This document shows, piece after piece, positions 14,247 to 22,273 of a stretch of 22,273 nucleotides of DNA; the stretch's first letter is position 1, and every line of letters starts with the position of its first letter. The stretch spans positions 1-22,273 of the forward strand of contig DATJFH010000069.1 in NCBI GenBank assembly GCA_035495815.1, written 5' to 3'. This stretch comes from DATJFH01 sp035495815. GTDB taxonomy: Bacteria; Acidobacteriota; Terriglobia; Bryobacterales; Bryobacteraceae. A model generated the notes under the pieces. It was not told the origin of the DNA. It saw nothing but the letters and a program-made list of their open reading frames with translations, and did no database searches. Both the position numbers and the translations under genes were made by a program.

Positions 14247-15455
14247 ATGACGACCGGACTGTTGCGGCGCTCTCTCTCCTGGCTCGAATCCGGTGAGAAG
14301 ACACCGGCGGACCTCGTCTCGATGTGCCTCGCGCGTATCGACGCCTGTGAAGCCGAGCTGCAGGCTTGGGTCCAGGTGGCGCCACCGCAAGCCGAGCCGG
14401 CAGCCGGGCCGCTGCACGGCGTCCCCTTCGGCGTGAAGGATATCTACGAAACGCGCGGGCTGGCCACCGAATACGGCTCGCCGATCTACTCCGGCCGCCA
14501 GGGACAAGCCGACGCCGCCCTGGTCACCCTGCTCCGGGATTCCGGCGCCGTCCTCATGGGAAAGACCCGGACCACAGCATTCGCCTCCTTCGATCCGGCG
14601 CCCACCCGCAATCCGCGCGATCCGCGTCACACCCCCGGAGGGAGCTCCAGCGGTTCGGCGGCGGCCGTGGCCGCGGGCATGGTCCCGTTCGCCCTGGGAT
14701 CGCAGACCCAGGGATCGGTGCTGCGTCCGGCCTCCTTTTGCGGAGTCGTGGGCTTCAAACCTACCTACGGACGCCTGCCGCTCCAAGGCGTCCTGCCGTT
14801 CGCGCCCTCGCTCGACACCGCCGGCCTTTTCACGCAAACCGCCGACGATATGCGGCTGCTCTGGACCCGCATGGGGTTCGGCGAACCGCAGTCCTCCACC
14901 CCCGTGGCCGCCGCCCCCGAGCCTCTCGACGCCGATCCGGAAATGGAAGCCGCTTTCCGCTCGACGCTCGACCGCCTGAGAGCCTACGGATTCCGAATCC
15001 AGGCCATCGAGTTTCCGCCCGGCTGGCCGGACCTCGCCGCCGCCTCCCGCCTGGTCAATCAGTACGAAGGCGCCCGTACTCACGAAGCCCTCTGGCGGGA
15101 GCACGGGGAGCGGCTCGGCTCGAAGCTGGCCCGGCTCATCGACGAAGGCCTGCGCGTGCCCGAAAGCCGCTATCGCGACGCGTTGGCGGTCATCAGCAAT
15201 ATCAGGCTGCGCGCCCAGAGCTTGTTCGGCGAGTTTCCGGTTCTGCTCACGCCCGCCGCCCCCGGACCGGCTCCCTTCGGCCTCGACTCCACCGGCGATC
15301 CCCGCTGCAATGCCACCTGGACCGCTCTCGGCGTTCCCGCCATCAGCATTCCCATGTCCCATCCCGGCGCCCTGCCGCTCGGTTTGCAGATTACCGCGCG
15401 TTCCGGAGCCGATTCGCTCCTGCTGGACTTCGCCGTTTCCGCTTCCCTAGAATGA
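14247..15455 (+). CDS. amidase-signature family hydrolase
   Basis: The 402-residue protein has the Ser-cisSer-Lys triad region: K64 in FGVKDIYET, the Gly/Ser-rich TPGGSSSGSAAAVAAG at 129-144 (cis-Ser about 133-134), and GSQTQGSVLRPASFCGVVGF at 151-170 with nucleophile Ser157. The usual GSDTGGS has become GSQTQGS, with Gln in two normally D/G positions, so the oxyanion-loop sequence is atypical. It is shorter than most members (450-500 residues), having lost part of the C-terminal half. No signal peptide is visible, so it should be cytoplasmic. Family members hydrolyse aliphatic or aromatic amides, allophanate or Glu-tRNA(Gln) amide donors. The purine permease downstream hints at nitrogen scavenging, but the substrate is unknown. 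Confidence 0.88.
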   Translation: MTTGLLRRSLSWLESGEKTPADLVSMCLARIDACEAELQAWVQVAPPQAEPAAGPLHGVPFGVKDIYETRGLATEYGSPIYSGRQGQADAALVTLLRDSGAVLMGKTRTTAFASFDPAPTRNPRDPRHTPGGSSSGSAAAVAAGMVPFALGSQTQGSVLRPASFCGVVGFKPTYGRLPLQGVLPFAPSLDTAGLFTQTADDMRLLWTRMGFGEPQSSTPVAAAPEPLDADPEMEAAFRSTLDRLRAYGFRIQAIEFPPGWPDLAAASRLVNQYEGARTHEALWREHGERLGSKLARLIDEGLRVPESRYRDALAVISNIRLRAQSLFGEFPVLLTPAAPGPAPFGLDSTGDPRCNATWTALGVPAISIPMSHPGALPLGLQITARSGADSLLLDFAVSASLE

Positions 15456-15483
15456 AGGTGAATCACTGACAGGAGCGTCGAAA

Positions 15484-15858
15484 TTGGCAACCACTACGAT
15501 CGGATTCGGAATCGCCCTCATCATTCTCGGCCTGGCCGGATACTTCGGAACCGGTATGGTCAGCCTCACCGCGCTGATCCCGGCGGCATTCGGACTGCTG
15601 CTGGCCGTGTTCGGAGCCATGGCCCGCGACGACAGCAAGCGCAAAATGGCCATGCACATCGCGGTCACCGTCGGGCTGCTGGGCTTTCTCGGAGCCGCGC
15701 CCGGATTGCTGAAGATCGGCGCGCTTCTTTCCGGCGGCGAGGTGGCCCGGCCCGCCGCCGTCATCTCCCAGGCCATCATGGCCGTGCTCATGGCGATCTT
15801 TGTGGCCATGTGCGTGAAGTCCTTCATCGACGCCCGGCGCAAACGGGCCAGCGCCTGA
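15484..15858 (+). CDS. small four-helix membrane protein, unknown function
   Basis: The 124-residue protein has four hydrophobic segments (about 6-24, 28-46, 56-75 and 89-110) separated by short charged loops, and a basic C-terminus RRKRASA. I do not recognise the family. The TTG start at 15484 is chosen because AGGAG (15471-15475) is 8 bases upstream, an ideal spacing. It sits 28 bases after the amidase and 2 bases before the permease start, so it is probably cotranscribed with both. Confidence 0.7.
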   Translation: MATTTIGFGIALIILGLAGYFGTGMVSLTALIPAAFGLLLAVFGAMARDDSKRKMAMHIAVTVGLLGFLGAAPGLLKIGALLSGGEVARPAAVISQAIMAVLMAIFVAMCVKSFIDARRKRASA

Positions 15859-15860
15859 GC

Positions 15861-17161
15861 GTGCGCGGGCGGCTCGAGCGCTATTTCGAATTCCAGGCGC
15901 TGGGCGCCGCATGGAAAACGGAAATCCTGGCCGGCGCCACCACCTTCATCACGATGGCGTACATCGTCTTCGTGAACCCCACTATCCTGCGCGAGACCGG
16001 CATGCCGTTCACCGCCGTAGTGGCCGCCACCTGTCTCTCGGCCGCCTTCGGCAGCATCGTGATGGGCGCGTATGCGCGCTACCCCATCGCCCTCGCGCCC
16101 GGCATGGGACTCAACGCCTACTTCACTTACACGGTGGTCAAAGGCATGGGCGTCCCCTGGCAGACCGCCCTCGGCGCCGTCTTTCTCTCCGGCGTCGCCT
16201 TCCTGATCCTGACGCTTACCGGACTCCGCCAGGCCATCGTCGCCGCCATCCCTGCCGAGTTGTATTCCGCCGTGGCCGCCGGCGTCGGACTTTTCATCGC
16301 CCTGATCGGATTCCGCAACGCCGGCATCATCGTGCCCGACCCGGCGACCACGGTCACGCTCGGCAATCTCCGCGATCCGCACACGCTGCTCGCCGTCTTC
16401 GGCTTGCTGCTGATCTCGCTGCTGCTCGCCTGGGGCGTGCGCGCCGCCATGCTGCTCGGCATCCTGTCCACGACGCTGGTGGGCGCTGCGGCCGGATTGG
16501 TCCCCTGGAGTCCGCAACCCTACAAGTTGACCGAGATCTCGGCCACCGTGTTCAAACTCGATCTCGCCTCCACCGCCCGGATCGGACTGATCGAGATCGT
16601 GTTTGTCTTCCTGTTCGTCGACCTGTTCGACAACATCGGCACGCTGGTGGCGGTGGGAAAGAAAGCGGCCTGTTCGTAGACAATAAAATCCCGCGCATCG
16701 GCCGGATCTTCCTGGCCGACGCTTCGGCCACCATCGTAGGATCGCTCGCCGGCACGTCCACCGTGGTTAGCTACGTCGAAAGCTCGGCCGGGGTCGCGGC
16801 CGGCGGAAGAACCGGTGTCACCGCCATAGTCACCGGGGTGCTGTTCGTCGCCGCGCTGTTTGTCGCCCCTCTCGTCGGCGCGATACCGGCGGCCGCCACC
16901 GCGCCGGCGCTGATCGTGGTCGGAAGCTTCATGGCCTCGGCCGTCGGCGAAATCGACTGGTCGGATTCCGGTATCGCCATTCCCGCGTTCCTGACCCTGA
17001 TGATGATTCCCCTCACCTTCAGCATCGCCAACGGCCTTGCCTTCGGATTTACGGCTTTCACGCTGCTCAAAGTTTTCCGCGGCGAGTTCCGGAAAGTGAG
17101 CGCCGTGGTTTACGTGTTGACTTTCCTTTTCCTGGTCCGCTTCTACTACATGGGATCGTAG
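15861..17161 (+). pseudogene. AzgA-type (NCS2) purine permease, frameshifted
   Basis: AzgA-type permeases are polytopic proton symporters for adenine, guanine or hypoxanthine. The first frame (GTG at 15861 to the TAG at 16677-16679) encodes the N-terminal part: TTFITMAYIVFVNP, APGMGLNAYFTY, and FVDLFDNIGTLVAVGKKA. The family sequence resumes one frame over: GLFVDNKIPRIGRIFLADA, then GTSTVVSYVESSAGVAAGGR and the last helices to 17161. Comparison places a missing base near 16665-16670: GCGGCCTG would read GCGGGCCTG if intact, restoring a protein of about 433 residues. The cause may be a sequencing error, a recent mutation, or much less likely a programmed -1 shift on GGGAAAG (16655-16661). Both halves look otherwise well conserved, so any inactivation would be recent. 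Confidence 0.85.
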
Positions 17162-17274
17162 CGCGCGCGCTGCGAAACCCATACGCTGCTCGCCGTCCAC
17201 GGCGTCTGTCGAAGGCTTCGCCGGAGGATCCCGCCCGGTCCGTCTTGGTGAGCGCGATAAGATAGAAATCGCTC

Positions 17275-18261
17275 ATGTCAAAAGATCGATTTCGCACTGC
17301 CGCCGTCATTGGAACCGGCATGATGGGACCGGGCATCGCCGGTACGCTGGCTTTGGGTGGTGTGGCCGCCACCATTCTCAGCCGGACAGAAGACGGCGCC
17401 GCCAGGGGATTGGAATCGGCGCGCCGTCAGCTTCGCCTGCTCGCGGACAACGGCCTGGCGGAAGCGGCCCAGGCGTTGCGCGCGCTCGAGCTGGTGGACG
17501 CCTCCGCGGCTTTCGACAGCGTGGTCGCGCGCGTGGACCTGGTGATCGAATCGGCGCCCGAAAACATGGACTTCAAGCAGAAGCTGTTCGCTCACATGGA
17601 TTCCATCGCCGGACCGGACGCCGTGCTTACGTCCAACACGTCCGGACTGAGCATCACCGCCATCGCTTCCCGATGCGCGCGGCCGGAGCGTGTCATGACC
17701 ACGCATTTCTGGAATCCCCCGCACCTGATGCCGCTGGTCGAGATCGTGAAAGGCGAGCGAACTTCGGCCCAGGCGGCGCTCGATGTCCGGGACCTGCTGG
17801 CCAGCTGCGGCAAGACGCCGGTGATTGTCAAAAAGGACCGGCCCGGCCAGCTCGGCAATCGCCTGCAAATGGCCATGGTGCGCGAAGCGGCGAACATCGT
17901 CGCCGAGGGCATCGCGGATGTGGAAGACGTCGATGTGGTCGCCAGGTCCGGCTTCGGGCTGCGCCTTCCCGTGTACGGCATCTTCGAGCATCAGGACATC
18001 GTGGGACTCGATATGTGCCTGAGCATCGTCGATTATGTCTCACAGGATCTCTACAACGAGCCGCGCGCTCCGGAGATCTATCGCCAAAAGATCGCCAATG
18101 GCGATCTTGGCGTCAAGACCGGCAAGGGTTTCTATGACTGGTCGGCTAAAAGCGTGGACGAAGTCAAAGCCCGCCGGGACGGCTTCGTGCTCGACTTCCT
18201 GAAAGCCGAAAAGGCGCGGCGCGCCGGAAAGTCCAATCAGTCGAAACCCGCCTCGCCCTGA
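17275..18261 (+). CDS. 3-hydroxyacyl-CoA dehydrogenase family protein
   Basis: The 328-residue protein has an N-terminal NAD-binding domain with GTGMMGPGIAG at 13-23 and IESAPENMDFKQKLF at 91-105, and the C-terminal dimerising helical domain. Catalytic residues of the family are present: S120/N121 in TSNTSG, H144 in THFWNPPHLMPLVEIV, E156, and N195 in LGNRL. It oxidises L-3-hydroxyacyl-CoA or a related beta-hydroxy acid with NAD. HFWNPP in place of the common HFFNPP, together with the stand-alone context, points to a beta-hydroxy acid branch related to carnitine or gulonate dehydrogenases as much as to 3-hydroxybutyryl-CoA dehydrogenase. No beta-oxidation genes are nearby. It ends 6 bases from the convergent DUF190 gene. 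Confidence 0.88.
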   Translation: MSKDRFRTAAVIGTGMMGPGIAGTLALGGVAATILSRTEDGAARGLESARRQLRLLADNGLAEAAQALRALELVDASAAFDSVVARVDLVIESAPENMDFKQKLFAHMDSIAGPDAVLTSNTSGLSITAIASRCARPERVMTTHFWNPPHLMPLVEIVKGERTSAQAALDVRDLLASCGKTPVIVKKDRPGQLGNRLQMAMVREAANIVAEGIADVEDVDVVARSGFGLRLPVYGIFEHQDIVGLDMCLSIVDYVSQDLYNEPRAPEIYRQKIANGDLGVKTGKGFYDWSAKSVDEVKARRDGFVLDFLKAEKARRAGKSNQSKPASP

Positions 18262-18267
18262 CGCCGG

Positions 18268-18597
18268 TCATGCTCCGCCTCCCGCCTTCTCCACCCGCCG
18301 CATCCGCACGCCCGAGACGGCAATGAGCGATGTGTCGGCCAGCGCTTCCAGGGCCGGCAGCAGCTTCTCGATCTTCAAGTCGGTATCGACAATCACGATC
18401 GAAATGGGCGCGTCGCTCGCGATGAGATGCCGGCGGTGAATCGGCGCCGTTTCTCCAAAGCCTTCGAGCCCGCGAAAAACCGTGGCGCCGGCGATCTCAC
18501 GATTCCGGCACAGCTCCACGATCGCTTCGTACAGAGGGCGGCCCTCGTATTTGTCGGCTTCCGAGAGATGGACCCGGACCAGCTTACCTGTCTCCAC
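18268..18597 (-). CDS. DUF190 (UPF0166) PII-like protein, single domain
   Basis: The 109-residue protein matches DUF190, a family with a PII-like ferredoxin fold thought to bind small ligands. Signature parts are LVRVHLSEADKYEGRPLYEA at 6-25, IAGATVFRGLEGFG at 35-48, the SIVIVDTDLKIEKLLPAL strand-helix at 65-82, and the last strand ending near residue 100. The GTG start at 18597 has GGAGGGG just upstream and overlaps the end of the double-DUF190 gene by 14 bases, so translation is coupled. DUF190 genes are often next to crcB, suggesting a role in fluoride sensing or channel control; this is not proven. Confidence 0.88.
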   Translation of the reverse strand: METGKLVRVHLSEADKYEGRPLYEAIVELCRNREIAGATVFRGLEGFGETAPIHRRHLIASDAPISIVIVDTDLKIEKLLPALEALADTSLIAVSGVRMRRVEKAGGGA

Positions 18598-19306
18598 CCG
18601 TCCCCTCCGGCAAGCTGTGAACCAGGCGAATCATGGCCACGTCGGAAACGACGATCAGACCGTCGCCCAGCATCGCTTCCACAGCGGCGATTGCCTCGTC
18701 GATCTTCTCCGGCGAATCGACCACCGAAATCATGACCGGCAGGTCGCGGGAGAGATGAAGAAAGCCTTCCTTGTGCGTTCTGCCCTTTGCCCCGTAGCCC
18801 AGAATTCCCCGATATACGGTCGCGCCGGCGATTTCCATCATACGCAGGCGCTTGACGATGGCGTCATAAAGAGCGATTCCTTCCCACTGGTCGGCTTCCC
18901 CCAGAAAGATACGCAGCATCTTCGCCGCCCGCGCCTCCCGGCGCTTCACCAGAGGCGCTTCGTTCGAAGCCTCCTCGCGCGAGACGGCTTTGACGATCGT
19001 AGTGTCCTGAACTTCTATGAGCCCGTCGGTCACCAGGTCATGGAGGAGCGGCATGAGACGCTCCACCTTTTCGCTTGTGTCGATAAACTCCACGCGCACC
19101 GGCAGCTGCGTCAGGGTGGCTTCCATGTCCGGCGAGTGGATCCGGTGATGTGGCCCAAAACCGGAGTGAGGACGCGTGAGTGTCGCGCCGGAGACCCCTT
19201 TGTAAAACAGGAACTCCATCACCGCCTGGTAGAGCGGCTCGTGCCCGGCGCGCGTGTCTTCGTTCAGGTGAATCGTGACCTTCTTTGCGGGACCCCTCGC
19301 GAGCAT
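18584..19306 (-). CDS. tandem double-DUF190 PII-like protein
   Basis: The 240-residue protein carries two DUF190 domains: residues 8-106 (VTIHLNEDTRAGHEPLYQAV, then GVSGATLTRPHSGFG) and residues 129-229 (MLRIFLGEADQWEGIALYDA, then IAGATVYRGILGYG), joined by a charged linker (107-128, SREEASNEAPLVKRRE). The second domain is closer to the separate DUF190 protein downstream than to the first. PII-like proteins normally work as trimers or dimers of single domains, so a fusion of two is unusual. The ATG at 19306 is preceded by a strong GGAGGT site; the open frame extends upstream over the crcB gene without family features. It starts 20 bases after the crcB stop. Confidence 0.88.
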   Translation of the reverse strand: MLARGPAKKVTIHLNEDTRAGHEPLYQAVMEFLFYKGVSGATLTRPHSGFGPHHRIHSPDMEATLTQLPVRVEFIDTSEKVERLMPLLHDLVTDGLIEVQDTTIVKAVSREEASNEAPLVKRREARAAKMLRIFLGEADQWEGIALYDAIVKRLRMMEIAGATVYRGILGYGAKGRTHKEGFLHLSRDLPVMISVVDSPEKIDEAIAAVEAMLGDGLIVVSDVAMIRLVHSLPEGTGGDR

Positions 19307-19326
19307 TCGCCTACCTCCACGGCCCT

Positions 19327-19701
19327 TTAACGGCGTCCGGTAATGTATGCCCCGGCCCAGGCGGCCACGTACCCCGCCGTTACGCTGCTCACGACGTAAA
19401 GGAGGCCGATCCAGCTGTTTCCTTCCCGTGTCGTGACGTAGGTCTCCCATTCAAAACTCGAGAATGTCGTGTACCCGCCCAGGAAGCCGACAACGAGCCC
19501 GAGCCTCCAGTACGGGTGCGGGCTCAGGCGCTCGGTGAGCAGCGTCATGATCATCCCGATGAGCAAGGAGCCCGAGACGTTAATCGCAAAGGTGCCGAGC
19601 GGAAAGCGGCCGGCATACTTCTCCATGATTGCAGTTCCGACCAGGAACCGGGCAAGCGATCCTGCCCCGCCTCCGAGCACTATCACGACGTACTTGTCCA
19701 T
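19327..19701 (-). CDS. crcB: FluC/CrcB fluoride ion channel
   Basis: The 124-residue protein is a full-length FluC, which forms dual-topology dimers exporting fluoride across the inner membrane. Four hydrophobic segments are seen (4-20, 35-55, 68-84, 98-120). Conserved residues are GGAGSLARF at 11-19, N41 in TFAINVSGSLLIG, and GGYTTFSSFEWE at 75-86 with the phenylalanine box residues F80 and F83 and the Na-binding loop. The ATG at 19701 is chosen because GGAGGAGG stands right before it; a longer frame from 19764 has no family features. A classical fluoride riboswitch was looked for upstream and not recognised. Two DUF190 genes follow in the same direction. Confidence 0.94.
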   Translation of the reverse strand: MDKYVVIVLGGGAGSLARFLVGTAIMEKYAGRFPLGTFAINVSGSLLIGMIMTLLTERLSPHPYWRLGLVVGFLGGYTTFSSFEWETYVTTREGNSWIGLLYVVSSVTAGYVAAWAGAYITGRR

Positions 19702-19718
19702 CGGCCTCCTCCTCGAGC

Positions 19719-19734
19719 TCTTCTGCGCAGAAGA
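19719..19734. promoter_or_regulatory. perfect 16-base palindrome ahead of crcB
   Basis: TCTTCTGCGCAGAAGA is fully self-complementary and lies 18 bases upstream of the crcB start, in the 105-base gap after the RND gene. It could be an operator for a dimeric repressor of the fluoride operon or an RNA stem. There is no T-tract after it on the minus strand, so it is unlikely to terminate transcription from the RND gene. Confidence 0.4.
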
Positions 19735-19806
19735 AAAGAACCGGCGCAGCCCGCCCGTACCCATTCGCGGAATCCGCCCCCAGGTTTCATGGGCCGCTCG
19801 AGCACC

Positions 19807-22273
19807 CTACCAGCCGCGCTCTCGCAGCTTGAAAAAGAGCACTGGCGTCACCAGGAGCGACAAAATCATGGAAATGGCGACCCCGCCGATCACCGCAATG
19901 GCGAGCGGCTGAAGCAGCTGCGCTCCTGAACCGGCGCCGATGGCCAACGGCAGCATGCCGAATATGGTGGCCAGCGCCGTCATCAGAATCGGACGAAGCC
20001 GCCGCCGCCCGGCTTGAAAAATGGCGTCGCGCAGCGGCAACGCCCGGCTGCTGAAGTATTGCTCGGCGTCCAGCATCAGGATCCCGTTCTTGTGAACAAT
20101 GCCGACCACCATGATCGCCCCCATGAAGGAGCTGATATTCAGTGTTGTTCCCGTGAGCCATAGAGCCAGCAGCGATCCCGAGCTGCAGAGGATGGTGGCG
20201 ATCAGGATGGCGATCGGATGGGAAAAGGAACGGAACTCGAAGACCAGAATGATGAAGATGAGCAGTATGGACATGAGCAGAACTTTGAACAGGTCCAGAA
20301 AAGATTCGCGCTGAATTTGATACAGCCCTCCAAATTCGATGTCCGTGCCCGGAGGAAGCGTCACCTCTTTAAAGAGCCGCGCCCGGATCTCGTCCATTGC
20401 CGAGCCCAAATCCCGGCCCTCGAGACGGGCTGTCACGGCCGACATGTTTCGCAGGTTCTCCCGCCTGATCTCGGTTTGACCCTCTTCGATTTCGCTGTGG
20501 GCCACGCTCGAAAGCGGCAGAGTCGTCCCCGTCGGCGACGTGAGGAGCAGGGACTCCATCTTTGCCGTGTTCGAACGGTACTCGGCCGGGTACCGCACCC
20601 GTATCGGGATTTGCCGGTCTCCGTGAATCACGGTCGAGGCCAGCTGACCGTCGACCATCGCCGCTTCCAGATTTGCGACATCGTTAACGCCGAAGCCGGC
20701 GCGGCTGGCCTTCTCGGCGTCTACCCGGAAATTGACGGAAGGACCGATGACGATCGTCTGGTTTACGATATCCACTACGCCTCTGACCTTCGGCAGCCAC
20801 TCTTCGATCGAGTGGGCGACTTCCTTATAAACACGCTCGTCGTCGTGTGACACTTTGATCTCGATCGGCTGCGGCGACCACGCCAGATCGCCGACGAGAT
20901 CTTCGAGAATGTGCGGAAACTCCACTTCGATTCCCGGCTCCGAGTGAGTGATTTTGCGGCGCAGCTCGGTAGTCACATCTTCGAGGGAGCGTTCTCGCTT
21001 TTCTTTGAGCTTGACCAGAAAATCCCCCGTGTTGGGCTCCGCGATCGCCAGGGCCAGCCTCGCGCCGGTCCTGCGGGAGTAGCTTTCGATCTCCGGCGTC
21101 TCGCGCAGGTATTGCTCGACATGCCGCAAGACCCGGTCCGTCTCCTGTAGCGAGGTTCCGGCCGGCGTCCGGTAATCGAGGACGAACGCCCCTTCATCCA
21201 TCTCGGGCAGAAAACCGGTTCCCATTCGCGAGTAGATCAGCGCCGTCGCTCCGATCACTCCCAGCGCGGCCAGCATGACTATCGCCGGGTGGCCGAGCGT
21301 CCAGGCAAGGGCCTTCTCGTACCGCCTCGTCAATTCCCGCAGGATTTTACCTTCACCTGCCTGTTCGGCGCGTTCCAGGTCCGTCTCGACCGGACCGGTC
21401 GGGCGGCGAAGGAAGTATCCCGCCAGCACCGGCGTGAAAAACACGGCGAGCACCAGCGAGGCCAGCAGCGCCGTGACCAGGGTAAGGGCCAGCGCCCGAA
21501 AGAATACGGCCGTAATGCCCCCCAGAAAAACCAGCGGCACGAAGACCATGATCGGCGTAAGCGTGGACCCCACCAGCGCCGGCGTGAGTTCCTCGATCGC
21601 GCTGCGGGCCGCCTCCGCCGGAGACTGCCCCATGGAGAGGTGAACCGAGATATTCTCCACCATCACGATGGCGTCGTCGATCACCACCCCGATGCAGGCC
21701 GCCACGCCTCCCAGCGTCATCAGGTTGAAGCTCATGTGAAACAGTTCCATGAAAACGACGGCCATCAGCACCGCTATCGGAATCACCACCGCCGCAATCA
21801 TCGTCGTACGCCAGTTCTTGAGAAATCCGAGCAGCACCAGCACCGAGAGCGCAAGCCCGATCACGATGCTCTCGGCTACTCCGGCGATGGACTGCCGAAC
21901 CAGGATGGACTGGTCGTAAAATGTCGAAAGTTCGATATCGGCCGGCAATGTCTTGCGAATCGCGGCCAGTTCCCGGTTAACGGCATTGGCAACCTGGATC
22001 GCATTGCCGTCCGGCTGCTGGAGGACGTTTACAAGAACCGCGGGATTGCCGTTCGCCGTGACGATGTTGTAAGTCGGGCGCTCCCCCGGCACGACGTCGG
22101 CAAGCGCCTTCAGGAAAATCGGCGTTCCCTTTACCACGTCCACGACCGTGTTCTCGATCTGCTCTTTGTTCTCCAGAAGACCGGTAACCGTGGTGAGGTA
22201 GAGGTGGTAATTCTCCTGAACCATGCCGGTCGCGGTGATGGTATTGCTGTTGCGCAGGGCGTCCACGATTTTG
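19807..22273 (-). CDS. RND efflux transporter permease subunit (C-terminal four fifths)
   Basis: The frame is open at the right edge (the first full codon ends at 22272) and ends with TAG at 19807, giving 822 residues of a protein normally about 1,020-1,060 long. It has the inner-membrane RND architecture: a porter segment, a first membrane block with LMTLGGVAACIGVVIDDAIV and MVENI (the DD pair of the proton relay in TM4, as in the HAE group), a FVPLVFLGG segment, a second porter region (SRRTGARLALAIAEPNTGDF), and a C-terminal block with FMGAIMVVGIVHKNGILMLD. The DD motif favours the hydrophobe/drug group over CusA-like metal pumps. The frame shows no break. The partner adaptor gene is probably upstream, outside the window. 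crcB follows after 105 bases. Confidence 0.92.
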   Translation of the reverse strand, partial: KIVDALRNSNTITATGMVQENYHLYLTTVTGLLENKEQIENTVVDVVKGTPIFLKALADVVPGERPTYNIVTANGNPAVLVNVLQQPDGNAIQVANAVNRELAAIRKTLPADIELSTFYDQSILVRQSIAGVAESIVIGLALSVLVLLGFLKNWRTTMIAAVVIPIAVLMAVVFMELFHMSFNLMTLGGVAACIGVVIDDAIVMVENISVHLSMGQSPAEAARSAIEELTPALVGSTLTPIMVFVPLVFLGGITAVFFRALALTLVTALLASLVLAVFFTPVLAGYFLRRPTGPVETDLERAEQAGEGKILRELTRRYEKALAWTLGHPAIVMLAALGVIGATALIYSRMGTGFLPEMDEGAFVLDYRTPAGTSLQETDRVLRHVEQYLRETPEIESYSRRTGARLALAIAEPNTGDFLVKLKEKRERSLEDVTTELRRKITHSEPGIEVEFPHILEDLVGDLAWSPQPIEIKVSHDDERVYKEVAHSIEEWLPKVRGVVDIVNQTIVIGPSVNFRVDAEKASRAGFGVNDVANLEAAMVDGQLASTVIHGDRQIPIRVRYPAEYRSNTAKMESLLLTSPTGTTLPLSSVAHSEIEEGQTEIRRENLRNMSAVTARLEGRDLGSAMDEIRARLFKEVTLPPGTDIEFGGLYQIQRESFLDLFKVLLMSILLIFIILVFEFRSFSHPIAILIATILCSSGSLLALWLTGTTLNISSFMGAIMVVGIVHKNGILMLDAEQYFSSRALPLRDAIFQAGRRRLRPILMTALATIFGMLPLAIGAGSGAQLLQPLAIAVIGGVAISMILSLLVTPVLFFKLRERGW

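Noticed and set aside
15810..15860. Upstream start for the permease at 15810
   Set aside because: It lies within the preceding small membrane-protein gene, and the family N-terminus begins at the GTG at 15861.
16655..16740. Programmed -1 frameshifting in the permease
   Set aside because: The heptamer is in phase, but the nearest clear stem (16698-16719) begins about 36 bases after it, too far for typical stimulators, and a missing G explains the family sequence better.
19702..19806. Fluoride riboswitch upstream of crcB
   Set aside because: The conserved GATGG loop with flanking pseudoknot and the 3' CTACG-like element could not be found.

Overview
The window is GC-rich and densely coded, and the genes look like those of an Acidobacteriota member, plausibly the Bryobacterales/Solibacter group. 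This placement is inferred from gene style: an ImuA with an SSGR-type Walker A, a WecA-like transferase with a long cytosolic tail, a heptameric spacer repeat, and sulfatase, GH18, RND and DUF190/FluC genes. No rRNA, tRNA, IS element or CRISPR array was seen.

Region 1 (1-959) holds the 5' part of a secreted GH18 chitinase-like gene on the minus strand and a 386-base AT-richer intergenic region. That gap carries several inverted repeats and a possible structured leader for the GH18 gene.

Region 2 (960-9375, plus strand) is a seven-gene run that reads as one surface-glycan operon: GDP-mannose 4,6-dehydratase, a LIC_10190-type polytopic membrane protein, a GT4 glycosyltransferase, a WecA/MraY-type phosphoglycosyl transferase, a ComA-family phosphosulfolactate synthase homologue, a ComB-family 2-phosphosulfolactate phosphatase homologue, and an ATP-grasp ligase whose start overlaps the ComB stop (ATGA). 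The last three suggest that a sulfolactate-like acid is made and joined to an amine, possibly on the lipid-linked glycan built by the first four genes. This is the most novel-looking system in the window. It is an inference from gene content.

Region 3 (9457-11515) is an imuA-imuB mutagenesis cassette with a good sigma70-like promoter. The end of imuA is written in a heptameric repeat, imuB lacks about 70 N-terminal residues of the Y-family fold, and dnaE2 does not follow. A minus-strand Tat-exported sulfatase and a DUF983 gene come next.

Region 4 (13359-18261, plus) holds a YaeI-like Tat phosphodiesterase, an amidase-signature enzyme, a small membrane protein, an AzgA/NCS2 purine permease broken by a one-base frameshift, and a 3-hydroxyacyl-CoA dehydrogenase.

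Region 5 (18268-22273, minus) holds an RND efflux pump entering from the right edge, then a FluC/CrcB fluoride channel, a tandem double-DUF190 protein and a single-DUF190 protein. The last three overlap or nearly abut and probably form a fluoride-handling operon.
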